DNA from: Paraglaciecola algarum
GTDB lineage: Bacteria; Pseudomonadota; Gammaproteobacteria; Enterobacterales; Alteromonadaceae
Reading direction: 5' to 3'
Length of the DNA: 64,000 nt
Assembly (NCBI RefSeq): GCF_021532655.1
Contig: NZ_JAKGAS010000003.1
Location: forward strand, 310,001-374,000
This document shows positions 24,748-32,052 of this stretch, one piece after another; position 1 is the first letter of the stretch; every line of letters begins with the position of its first letter. The translations under genes were made by a program, and so were the position numbers. Under the pieces are notes generated by a model. The model saw nothing but the letters and a program-made list of their open reading frames with translations, ran no database searches and was not told the origin of the DNA.

Positions 24748-26538
24748 ATGACTTCATCTATTAACCTAACGATCAGCGCCTTACAGCAAGCTTATAAAAA
24801 CGCTGACTTCACCCCGAGCTCCTTGATGGAAGAATTATTGGCGAAAGCCAAACGTTATCCAGAGTCTTGGATCCATTTATTATCGACAGAAGAAATCGCG
24901 CCATATCTTGACGCCCTTGAAAGCAAAAAGCCTGAAGACTGCCCATTGTGGGGCGTGCCTTTTGCCATCAAAGATAATATTGATTTAGCAGGCGTTCCTA
25001 CCACGGCAGCCTGTGCTGAATTTAGCTATGTGCCTGAAACATCAGCTTACGTGGTACAGCAACTGATTGATGCGGGTGCTATACCGCTGGGTAAAACTAA
25101 CCTAGATCAGTTTGCTACCGGGTTAGTTGGCACTCGCTCACCTTATGGCGCGGTACCTAACAGTTTTGATCCTGAATATATCTCTGGTGGTTCGAGTTCA
25201 GGCTCGTCGGTAGTCACCGCTACCGGAGTGGTCAGCTTTGCCTTGGGCACAGACACCGCAGGCTCGGGCCGAGTGCCTGCTTGTTTCAATAACCTAGTGG
25301 GCTTGAAGCCCTCAAAAGGTTTACTGTCGACCACAGGGGTAGTGCCCGCTTGTCGCAGTTTAGACTGTGTGAGTATTTTTAGTTTAACCGCAGAAGACGC
25401 ACAAAGTGTGTTTGCGGTAGCCGCTGATTTTGATAGCACTGATGGCTTTGGTCGACCAAACCCTATCACTAATCAAGGAACGGTAAACTTTGCTGGACAA
25501 TTTACCTTTGCTGTACCCCATGCCGATCAGCTGGCGTTTTTTGGCAGTGATGATTACCAACAAGGTTATCTTGATGCCATTAAACAATTAGAAGCCATTG
25601 GCGGAACAAAAGTAGAGCTAGACTTTGCCCCACTGCTAGACGCCGCTAAATTACTGTACGAAGGCCCATGGGTGGCCGAAAGATACGTAGCTACCCAAGA
25701 TATTATTGCCAATAAACCAGAAGTCATGATGGATGTCACTCGCACCATAATCGGCGCTGGCGACAAACCGAAAGCCACTGATGCGTTTAGCGCCTTATAT
25801 AAATTACAAGATTTAAAACAATTAGCCGACAAGCTGATGGCCAGTGTGGATGTATTTATGGCCCCCACAGCCGGTCGCCATTTTACCTTGGCAGAAATAG
25901 CTGAAGAGCCCATTTTACGTAATTCACAATTAGGCTATTACACCAACTTTATGAACCTATTGGACTTTGCTGCCATAGCTGTGCCCACTACCTTTACCAA
26001 AAGTAATATGCCTTTTGGGGTGACACTGTTCGGCCCAGCCATGAGCGACCAAAAGTTACTAACCTTGGCTAGTCGTTTACGTGAGCATAACCAACTACCT
26101 TTAGGTGCCACCAGCATAAAATACCAAGCTCAAGCCAGTAGTTTAAGCCCAAGCGCAGGTTACATTGACGTAGTAGTAGCAGGTGCTCACTTATCAGGCA
26201 TGCCATTAAATTGGCAACTCACTGACCGCGGAGCAATATTTAAATCCACTGCCAGCACCGCAGCTAAATACAAAATGTATGCCGTGACAGGCGCGGTAGA
26301 ACGCCCAGCGTTAATTCGTGAAAACACAAATGGTAGTGAATTTGCAGTTGAAATTTGGTCAATGCCCATCAGCCAATTTGGCTCATTTGTCCAAGGCATA
26401 GCCGCCCCTCTAGGCATAGGCCAAGTGGAGTTAGCATCTGGTGAAGTCGTCACGGGATTTATTGCCGAAGGGTATGCTGCCGAAATAGGCACTGATATTA
26501 GTGAGTTTGGGGGGTGGAGGGGGTATTGCGATAGCTAG
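24748..26538 (+). CDS. atzF: Allophanate hydrolase
   Basis: The 596-residue protein has an amidase-signature domain at about 1-440 with the Ser-cisSer-Lys triad: Lys in GVPFAIKDNID, and the two Ser in SGGSSSGSSVV and GTDTAGSGRVPA. A C-terminal domain at about 465-590 is typical of AtzF/DUR1-type enzymes; it removes the N-carboxy product to complete hydrolysis. Overall the reaction turns allophanate into two CO2 and two ammonia. It starts nine bases after the carboxylase stop and ends the operon. With the upstream enzymes, one guanidine yields three ammonia. Confidence 0.93.
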   Translation: MTSSINLTISALQQAYKNADFTPSSLMEELLAKAKRYPESWIHLLSTEEIAPYLDALESKKPEDCPLWGVPFAIKDNIDLAGVPTTAACAEFSYVPETSAYVVQQLIDAGAIPLGKTNLDQFATGLVGTRSPYGAVPNSFDPEYISGGSSSGSSVVTATGVVSFALGTDTAGSGRVPACFNNLVGLKPSKGLLSTTGVVPACRSLDCVSIFSLTAEDAQSVFAVAADFDSTDGFGRPNPITNQGTVNFAGQFTFAVPHADQLAFFGSDDYQQGYLDAIKQLEAIGGTKVELDFAPLLDAAKLLYEGPWVAERYVATQDIIANKPEVMMDVTRTIIGAGDKPKATDAFSALYKLQDLKQLADKLMASVDVFMAPTAGRHFTLAEIAEEPILRNSQLGYYTNFMNLLDFAAIAVPTTFTKSNMPFGVTLFGPAMSDQKLLTLASRLREHNQLPLGATSIKYQAQASSLSPSAGYIDVVVAGAHLSGMPLNWQLTDRGAIFKSTASTAAKYKMYAVTGAVERPALIRENTNGSEFAVEIWSMPISQFGSFVQGIAAPLGIGQVELASGEVVTGFIAEGYAAEIGTDISEFGGWRGYCDS

Positions 26539-26582
26539 TTTACTTGTACACTGCGCATACTTTATTCACTGCGTTCACCAAG

Positions 26583-26715
26583 CATGTGCTACGCACACAA
26601 AGCAAGCGCTGCGCTTATTGATGTGCTTCGCACACAGGGCATGGCTGCGCCATAGGGCATCGCTTCGCGACTGAGTATTCGTGATGCTCATAAAGCATGC
26701 GCTTCGCTTATGGCA
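26583..26715. repeat. Array of varying mini-palindromes with a GCTNCGC core
   Basis: About six short hairpins follow each other every 17-37 bases. They share the core GCT(A/G/T)CGC, but the flanking arms differ and stay complementary within each unit: TGTGCTACGCACA, AAGCGCTGCGCTT, TGTGCTTCGCACA, ATGGCTGCGCCAT, TCGCTTCGCGA and a GCGCTTCGC unit. Covarying arms point to selection or copying at the hairpin level and not to a simple tandem repeat. Confidence 0.6.
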
Positions 26716-27060
26716 TCCATGCCTTTTTTCAAGCCGCATCCCTGCGGCCCGACTCACTTTTCTTCAACAGCCAAGAAAAGTAAGCAAAAGAGGCCGCGCT
26801 ATAACCAAGTTCTAAAACCTGCGCGACTTGTCAAATAAAGGCCGCAATGATCTGTTCCCTACAGGCATTGCTTAAATGACATCCCTGTCATTTATCCTCT
26901 ATTTGTCTGCGTTGCTCGGCAAACTTGGAGTCGCGAGAAAATCAAAAGCATGGCGTTGCCACTAAGATAAGAGTAAAAGCATGTGCTTCGCACACAGTGC
27001 AATCACTATGTTCATAGCGCATCGGCGATGCCGATTAAGATAAAACAAGAAGCTTCAATT

Positions 27061-27094
27061 CCGTCATTCCTGCATGCTTTTAGCAGGAATCCAT
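27061..27094. repeat. Dispersed hairpin repeat
   Basis: ATTCCTGC (27066-27073) pairs with GCAGGAAT (27083-27090) around a 9-base loop, preceded by CCGTC and followed by CCATT. This resembles the 'GTCATTCC...GGAATCC' extragenic repeats common in marine gammaproteobacteria. Confidence 0.5.
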
Positions 27095-27182
27095 TCTTTA
27101 GAAGTCACAAAGACTGTCCAAGTAAATAATGTAAGATTTACTGTTTTTTTACACAGAGCTGTCGAGTTTCCCCCATATTTAG

Positions 27183-27207
27183 AAAAATGCGCGAATCGTG
27201 CATTTTT
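27183..27207. terminator. Terminator-like hairpin before the cassette
   Basis: AAAAATGC (27183-27190) pairs with GCATTTTT (27200-27207), a bidirectional A-stem-T design. It could insulate the cassette from upstream transcription. No adjacent gene claims it. Confidence 0.4.
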
Positions 27208-27367
27208 ACAGAGTAAAAAATTTCTAGATGAATAAAATTTTCTTTAGGTAGCAATGTGTTATGGAATTTGTTAAAAGTAGTAAAAATAAGAAAGTGCGCG
27301 ACATGTAAATAGAAATATGCGCGGTTAGCGCACTATTAAGCGTTAGCCATTTGAACATGGAGAGCTC

Positions 27368-27883
27368 ATGAACAAAGAAAGTATCGAAGAAAATAACCAA
27401 TTGATCACTACGATTGAAAGGGCAGAAGAAGGATTATCGAGAGTTCTAGAATGGATTCGCTCGGGCGATTCCCGTCTTCGGTTCGTTTTACCTCTTGCTA
27501 TTACAATGCTTGGTGTTATTTCAGCGTTAATTCCACCCCCATCTTCATGGACACTACTTGGAGGGATTTCAGCATCTTTCGCAGTGTTTTTTTTGGGCTT
27601 AAGTGTTGTGTTCTGTGCGTTTTCTTCATTTCCGAGGACATCGGGGCCACTTGGGTCAATGATCTATTTCGGCGGTATCATCACGCGCGATCTAAAGCAG
27701 TTTGATAGTGAATTTCGCAGCATGACAAATGAACAGTATTTAACTGATTTGCTCAATCAAATCCATAGAAACGCACAAATTGCTCAAGCAAAATTCACTT
27801 GGTTACAAAGGTCTATCGCTTGTCTTTTTTTCTCACTAGTCCCTTGGATTGTTGGTCTATATGAGTTCTATTCTAGGAGCTAA
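27368..27883 (+). CDS. Pycsar membrane effector (PycTM-like, DUF5706 type)
   Basis: The 171-residue protein starts 25 bases into the cassette with GGAGAG before the ATG. Two hydrophobic segments lie near 40-55 (FVLPLAITMLGVISALI) and 63-86, and a third sits at the C-terminus (ACLFFSLVPWIVGLYEF). The segment between (IYFGGI, then QYLTDLLNQIHRNAQIAQAK, with a following KFTWL) matches the Pycsar transmembrane-effector pattern of a 'YFG' motif, a 'YL..L..Q' helix and a K-F pair. In known systems the effector binds cyclic CMP or cyclic UMP made on phage infection and disrupts the inner membrane. The nucleotide cyclase gene overlaps its stop, and this strongly supports the call. Confidence 0.8.
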   Translation: MNKESIEENNQLITTIERAEEGLSRVLEWIRSGDSRLRFVLPLAITMLGVISALIPPPSSWTLLGGISASFAVFFLGLSVVFCAFSSFPRTSGPLGSMIYFGGIITRDLKQFDSEFRSMTNEQYLTDLLNQIHRNAQIAQAKFTWLQRSIACLFFSLVPWIVGLYEFYSRS

Positions 27884-28599
27884 TGATGTCGTTGTCAGAT
27901 GATCTGAAGAAAGATGTTCAAAACACAATTAATCAGACATGGAATGTTAGAAAAGGTCAGAAAGTCCCAAGTTCAACAGAAGTAGCGCTTTCAGGCGGTG
28001 CGGTCGAACTTGACGCAACGTTCCTTTATGCAGACCTAGCAAGTTCGTCCAAAATTGCTAAAGAATTAGACCGAAGAGTAGCAGCTAAGATTCTAAAATC
28101 ATTCTTAGCAACCGCTGCTAGGCTAGTTCGCCACAATGCTGGTTCTATTGTGAGTTTTGATGGCGATAGAATTCTTGGAGTTTTTATTGGAGATTCAAAA
28201 AATTCATCTGCAGCGAAATGTGCGTTACAGATTAAATATGCAGTTAAAGAAATTATCCGGCCGAAATTTGAAGCAAAGTACGAATCAGTACGTGACGCGT
28301 CTTTCACTATATCGCATGGTGTAGGTATTGATACAGGAACTGTATTAACTGTCCGCGCAGGAGCTCGAGGTGATAATGACCTTATATGGATAGGTCGTTC
28401 TCCAAATTTAGCTGCCAAATTAAGTGATTTAAGAGAATCTCCATATAATTCTTTCATTACAGCGTCGGTTTACAACACGCTTAACGATTCATCAAAATAT
28501 AGTGGATCTGAAAAGAAGGATATGTGGGAAAGAAGAAATTGGGAGTTTTTGAATCAAACTATCCATATATATCGTTCTAGTTGGCAATGGGAACCATAA
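27883..28599 (+). CDS. pycC: Pycsar-type nucleotide (pyrimidine) cyclase
   Basis: The start ATG shares its A with the effector stop (TAATG; a second ATG follows at 27886), preceded by AGGAG. The 238-residue protein is a single class III cyclase domain. The first metal Asp is in FLYADLASSS, the second in SFDGDRILGVFIGD, a block typical of the Pycsar clade, followed by HGVGIDTGTVLTVRAG and WIGRSPNLAAKLSDL, where the Asn/Lys region lies. The protein has no membrane or sensor domains. Pycsar cyclases make cCMP or cUMP on phage infection; which one cannot be read here. It ends five bases before attC. Confidence 0.85.
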   Translation: MMSLSDDLKKDVQNTINQTWNVRKGQKVPSSTEVALSGGAVELDATFLYADLASSSKIAKELDRRVAAKILKSFLATAARLVRHNAGSIVSFDGDRILGVFIGDSKNSSAAKCALQIKYAVKEIIRPKFEAKYESVRDASFTISHGVGIDTGTVLTVRAGARGDNDLIWIGRSPNLAAKLSDLRESPYNSFITASVYNTLNDSSKYSGSEKKDMWERRNWEFLNQTIHIYRSSWQWEP

Positions 28600-28604
28600 A
28601 CCAT

Positions 28605-28676
28605 GGCTAACAAACGCATGTTGTCGGACTGGTTTTCCGCTGCGCTCCAAACTAGCCACAAATGCGGGCGTTAATG
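28605..28676 (+). other. attC: Integron attC recombination site
   Basis: R'' is GGCTAAC at 28605, R' is GTTAATG at 28670-28676 preceded by GCG. Between them the arms starting GCATGTTGTCGGACTGG and ending CTAGCCACAAATGC fold into an imperfect hairpin with extrahelical bases and a small apical variable segment (TCCGCTGCGCTCC). This architecture, with AACAAACGC at the left and GCGGGCGTTA at the right, is that of marine gammaproteobacterial attC sites and Vibrio VCRs. Confidence 0.88.
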
Positions 28677-28691
28677 CTTCAGGAGAATGTT

Positions 28692-29429
28692 GTGGAGTTA
28701 ATTGAAGCATTTATTGCTTTTTCAAATGATAAATTCAGACCAATCCTTTTATTAATAGCATCGGTTTTCACAATATATTTTGCGTACAAAAAGATAGGCA
28801 ACAAGGTTACTGCTAAATATACTGTCGGTACTTCGAGTTTTGAATCAGAGCGTATTACAGAAGTGGTTTTATCTAACAAAAGAGACAAGCCCGTAGCAAT
28901 ACATTCTATTCATGCTGTATTTGAAAATGATTTGTGGTTGCAATTAGATAAATATTCTCCGCCAGAAATATTGAAGCCCTTTGAATCAATTGCTCTTTCC
29001 ACAAAGCCTTATAGCTTCTTAAGTGTTGGTGGTGATAAATTCGAACCTAACTATTTAGACGCGACAATTTACTTATTATCTGATGAAAAGACAATAAAGT
29101 GTGATTCGTCTATAACTAAAAACATACTAGATAAATATACAAAAATATCAGTTAACACATGTCAGTATAATGGTTTTGTATATGATGAAACTGTTGCATT
29201 TATATTGGTCTATATAATCAACGATGAGTTAAAAACTGCATTTATACATTCCTCTGGTTATATAGGAAATGAGTGGGGCTTTAATCCAAATCATTTAGGG
29301 CAAGAAGCTACCAAAAACAATCTTTTTGGTATGTTACATCATTATAATTTTAATAAAGTTTTTACAGCGTTCACGCTTTATAAAGTAATCTCACTTGGTA
29401 AAGTTGAAGCTGTCAGTGACGAAACTTAA
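28692..29429 (+). CDS. Uncharacterised membrane-anchored protein downstream of attC
   Basis: The best start is GTG at 28692, with AGGAG six bases upstream; an in-frame ATG at 28674 lies in the attC R' box and also remains possible. The 245-residue product has one membrane segment at about 12-30 (ILLLIASVFTIYFAYKKIG) and a soluble C-terminal part with no family I recognise (TEVVLSNKRDKPVAIHSIHA, and FIHSSGYIGNEWGFN). It is strongly AT-rich. The gene begins immediately after the recombination point, so it is either the next cassette, whose own attC is missing, or the chromosomal gene into whose leader the Pycsar cassette was inserted. Confidence 0.6.
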   Translation: MELIEAFIAFSNDKFRPILLLIASVFTIYFAYKKIGNKVTAKYTVGTSSFESERITEVVLSNKRDKPVAIHSIHAVFENDLWLQLDKYSPPEILKPFESIALSTKPYSFLSVGGDKFEPNYLDATIYLLSDEKTIKCDSSITKNILDKYTKISVNTCQYNGFVYDETVAFILVYIINDELKTAFIHSSGYIGNEWGFNPNHLGQEATKNNLFGMLHHYNFNKVFTAFTLYKVISLGKVEAVSDET

Positions 29430-29469
29430 ATAGACACCAGCGCACTTACGTAGACACCCAGATAATTAT

Positions 29470-29803
29470 AGAGTCATCCATATTAAGAGATAGTTTGAAT
29501 TAAAATCATATAAAACAATAAGTTAAAAAGTAAGGATTGCTTACAATGTCGGCTGGTGAGTCAAATGGTGGATTACTTTTCGTTTGTAGGTCGCCCTTTA
29601 GGGCGTCAATTTAGCAATTATTATTGTCGGCTAGGTAAGCTGATGGGCTGAAGCCCAACCTACAGGTTCTTTACCTTTTTTGCTTGTTTCTGGCTCAATC
29701 TATTTAAATTCATAGCCCAGTGATTTAATGATAGAAAATAATTGTGCTCTGCGCTCAGTGTCTTCTGAGGTTTTATTTTCTTTAGCTACGCAGCCGCGTC
29801 TAA
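29470..29803. repeat. BIME-like repeat copy 1 (units A and B)
   Basis: Unit A (29470-29702) carries two convergent hairpins, TGTAGGTCGCCC-TTTA-GGGC near 29586 and GGGCTGAAGCCC near 29646 followed by CAACCTACA. Unit B (from 29703) ends with a CTCTGCGCTCAGTG segment and a TTTAGCTACGCAG segment. Related copies lie at 30975-31233 and 31911-32290 on the same strand. Unit B touches the end of the convergent gene at 29800. No other gene is seen in 29430-29799. Confidence 0.6.
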
Positions 29804-30867
29804 TCTAAATTTAGGTTGTAGGTGGCATCTGGTTGGCACGTGAGTTTATTAGACCATGCTCGATGTACCTTGGTGCCATAAAAGACATTTTTCTTCTTTC
29901 TATACAAAACTCTAATTTGCATATCTTCGCCATACATTTTTGCCAAATTTAAGGTTCTCTCATAATTTTCGCCAGTCTTGACCGTTTTATTCTTAGTTGG
30001 CTTGGAATGCCACTTGCCTTCGCTGTAATCATGATAATCAACATCAATCACTTTTATTTTTTTCCCGCTAGAATTAGTGGCGATAATTTTAGCTTTTTTA
30101 CAGGTTGCTCTTAAAATGGTTGAATTAACTCGATGTACAGTCCCTACATTAACCCCTACCCCAACGCCTGCAGAGGCCAAAAAACCTTGATAATCAGCAT
30201 CACCTTGTAGGGAGCTCAGGTAAGCACCAGCCGTTATGCCCACACCCACCTCAATAGATCCTCCTATTAAATATGAGCTTGAATCTCCTGATACTATGGG
30301 TGAACGATACAAGGAAAATATAAGCGGTTCTAGGCCAAGATTTAGTTGTACGAACCCATCCACAGGTTTTGCGCTTGAACCATAAACCCTTGTTGGTGCA
30401 TCACTATCGAATTCCCAAATAACGCCGCCATCTAAACCAAAACCAGCTTGCAAACCAAAAAAACCAATTCCACCAGAAGGGCCTATTCCCCAGCTCATGG
30501 ATTTATAGTATTTCTCGTCTGTATTCCCTCCCTGACCTAGTACTATATTGTGCGTAGCACCTGTCAATTTATGCCCCTTGGGTGGACCACTTAATATCGA
30601 TATATCTTTGGCGCTTAAACAATCATTAAGTATGTTGTTTACTGCAGCTGGATTTTTGGTCCCTATCGCTTTTAATAAAACTGATTGCCCAGACTTACTC
30701 ACCAAACAAGTCGACATTTTTCGGATGACTTGAATATGCTGACTATGAGCCTGGGCGAGCATTTTTAAGTCAATATCTGACTTAACCTGAGCCGACACTA
30801 GCTGGCTTGCAAATAAATTGCTTAGTAAAAGTAAAATGCCCAAAATGGTTGAAGAGGATATGCTCAT
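29800..30867 (-). CDS. Secreted protein of unknown function with glycine-rich central region
   Basis: The 355-residue protein has a Sec signal peptide (ILGILLLLSNLFASQLVSA, cleavage before QVKSD). An N-terminal region to about 110 contains two Cys. A Gly-rich, beta-looking middle (about 115-245: WGIGPSGGIGFFGLQAGFGL, then GGSIEVGVGITAGAYL) may form an antiparallel barrel or sheet, and a basic C-terminal part follows (YRKKKNVFYGTKVHRAW). I do not recognise a family. It lies alone between two copies of the BIME-like repeat, which suggests acquisition or local rearrangement. Confidence 0.6.
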   Translation of the reverse strand: MSISSSTILGILLLLSNLFASQLVSAQVKSDIDLKMLAQAHSQHIQVIRKMSTCLVSKSGQSVLLKAIGTKNPAAVNNILNDCLSAKDISILSGPPKGHKLTGATHNIVLGQGGNTDEKYYKSMSWGIGPSGGIGFFGLQAGFGLDGGVIWEFDSDAPTRVYGSSAKPVDGFVQLNLGLEPLIFSLYRSPIVSGDSSSYLIGGSIEVGVGITAGAYLSSLQGDADYQGFLASAGVGVGVNVGTVHRVNSTILRATCKKAKIIATNSSGKKIKVIDVDYHDYSEGKWHSKPTKNKTVKTGENYERTLNLAKMYGEDMQIRVLYRKKKNVFYGTKVHRAWSNKLTCQPDATYNLNLD

Positions 30868-30974
30868 ATATATTATATGTCGTGCTATCTAGTAAAAAAA
30901 GCTAGAGAATAAAAACGATAATTTAAATTAAATCAAAGTTTTATATTTGTACAGTTTTCACTCAAAAATCTATT

Positions 30975-31233
30975 AATTACAATGTCGGGTGGAAGGTCAT
31001 ATGGTGGATTACTTTTCGTTATAAGTTTCTCTTTAGGGAGTCAATTTAGTAATTATTATTGGTGGCTAAACAAGTCAATGAACTCAAGCTACAAGGTCTT
31101 TGTCTTTTCTGCTTGTTTCTGATTCAGTCAAATTAAATTCATAACCTTATTATTTTATTATAACGTCTTATTCCCTCTGTGCGCTCGGTGTCCTCTGTGG
31201 TTGTATTTTCTTTAGCGGCGAAGCCGTGCTTTT
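30975..31233. repeat. BIME-like repeat copy 2 (units A and B)
   Basis: Unit A (about 30975-31130) is diverged from copy 1 (TCGGGTGG, TGGTGGATTACTTTTCGTT, CTCTTTAGGGAG). Unit B (31131-31233) is nearly identical to the copy at 31911-32013, including 62 identical bases over the CTCTGTGCGCTCGGTGTCCT region. The rest of 30868-31328 holds nothing else except the ccd promoter area. Confidence 0.65.
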
Positions 31234-31253
31234 TCTTATAGTATTGTTACCAC

Positions 31254-31299
31254 CTATACTTACACACTACATATACACCCATAGGTTGTGTATACTTAG
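31254..31299. promoter_or_regulatory. Candidate operator/promoter of ccdAB
   Basis: CTATACTTACACAC near 31254 and GTTGTGTATACTTAG near 31285 form an imperfect inverted repeat directly ahead of ccdA. Type II antitoxins usually autoregulate through such sites; the assignment is inferred from position. Confidence 0.4.
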
Positions 31300-31328
31300 C
31301 ACTCAAATTAGAGAGTTGAGGAGTACCT

Positions 31329-31574
31329 ATGTCACCAACTAATTATGCCCTTGCTGTTAAAAAACGAACTAATTTATCTATAAATGAATCATTATTATCC
31401 GAAGCTAAAAAGCTTGGAATAAACATATCTAGTTCAGCTGAAGCGGGTATCCAAAAAGCATTGTTAGAGCGAAAACAAGCCTTGTGGTTACAAGAAAATC
31501 AAGAAGCTATCGACAGCTCTAATGACTTTGTCGCAAATAATGGATTACCATTTGATAAGTTTCGAAACTTCTAA
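31329..31574 (+). CDS. ccdA: Antitoxin CcdA
   Basis: The 81-residue protein begins with a ribbon-helix-helix-like region (KKRTNLSINESLLSEAKKLG). It ends in the acidic, toxin-binding tail typical of CcdA (WLQENQEAIDSSNDFVANNG, then LPFDKFRNF). GAGG precedes the ATG. Its stop overlaps the toxin start by one base (TAATG), the normal ccd arrangement, ensuring coupled translation. Confidence 0.9.
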   Translation: MSPTNYALAVKKRTNLSINESLLSEAKKLGINISSSAEAGIQKALLERKQALWLQENQEAIDSSNDFVANNGLPFDKFRNF

Positions 31575-31873
31575 TGAATAAGTTCGATGTTTACAGAAAT
31601 AGAACTGGTGCTGGTTACATATTAGATGTTCAAACTGATTTGTTGTCAGGATTGAATACAAGAGTAGTAGTACCACTTATACAGTTAACCGATTCACCTA
31701 AGCCGGCAAAATATCTAAATCCAATTTTTACCGTTGATGGCGAGGAATTTGTCATGTTGACTCAATTCATAGCGTCAATTCCTGAATCAGAACTCAGCCA
31801 ACCTATAGCTAACATCGATAATTGTCACCATGAGATAAACACTGCCCTTGATATGATTTTTTCAGGATTTTAA
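31574..31873 (+). CDS. ccdB: Toxin CcdB (gyrase inhibitor)
   Basis: The 99-residue protein has the CcdB length and fold markers: MNKFDVYRNRTGAGYILDVQ at the N-terminus, the TRVVVPL strand, the LNPIFTVDGEEFVMLTQ block and a C-terminal helix (HHEINTALDMIFSGF). The final W-G-I triplet of plasmid F CcdB, which contacts GyrA, is replaced here by SGF, so gyrase poisoning may be altered. It lies with ccdA between two nearly identical direct repeats, consistent with a mobile or island-stabilising module. Confidence 0.9.
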   Translation: MNKFDVYRNRTGAGYILDVQTDLLSGLNTRVVVPLIQLTDSPKPAKYLNPIFTVDGEEFVMLTQFIASIPESELSQPIANIDNCHHEINTALDMIFSGF

Positions 31874-31910
31874 ACATAATTAAAGCATTCAAATAAATAA
31901 GGCCCAATCA

Positions 31911-32013
31911 AATTAAATTCATAACCTATTAATTTTGTTATAAAGCCTTATTCCCTCTGTGCGCTCGGTGTCCTCTGTGGTTGTATTTTCTTTAGCGGCG
32001 AAGCCGTGCTTTC
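31911..32013. repeat. Unit B, downstream direct repeat flanking ccdAB
   Basis: It matches 31131-31233 at an offset of exactly 780 bases and in the same orientation; the last 62 bases are identical. The pair brackets the ccdAB operon. Confidence 0.75.
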
Positions 32014-32052
32014 TTTGTGCTTCTTACGGAGGTGATTAAAGAGGGTGCTTAC

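Larger units (their letters stand above)
26539..27342. other. Gene-free repeat-rich stretch between the guanidine operon and the integron cassette
   Basis: No supportable gene was found in these 800 bases. The stretch holds the mini-palindrome array (26583-26715), a common extragenic-repeat-like segment around 26730-26800, another single palindrome TGTGCTTCGCACA near 26982-26994, a dispersed hairpin at 27061-27094, a terminator-like hairpin at 27183-27207 and an imperfect inverted repeat (AGTGCGC at 27293, GCGCACT at 27328) just before the cassette. Confidence 0.6.
27343..28670 (+). mobile_element. Integron gene cassette (1328 bp) carrying a Pycsar system
   Basis: The cassette runs from the T after G27342 (in GTTAGCC) to G28670 (in GTTAATG), the expected G/TT crossover points. 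Its attC R'' box GGCTAAC (28605-28611) is the exact complement of the cassette's leading GTTAGCC, which is what a closed cassette circle requires. Two genes fill it tightly: 25 bases of leader, a one-base gene overlap, and five bases between the last stop and attC. No integron integrase gene or attI was recognised in the window. Confidence 0.82.

Noticed and set aside
26583..26715. CRISPR-like array
   Set aside because: Units are 11-13 bp with covarying arms and irregular spacing; there are no constant repeats of 25-35 bp, spacers of equal length or cas genes.
26575..26757. Minus-strand reading frame of 60 codons across the mini-palindromes
   Set aside because: It is a low-complexity translation of the repeat array with no ribosome-binding site.
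27293..27342. Second attC immediately upstream of the Pycsar cassette
   Set aside because: There is an inverted repeat (AGTGCGC/GCGCACT), but no R'' complementary to the GTTAGCC box within about 100 bp, so an attC call is not supported.
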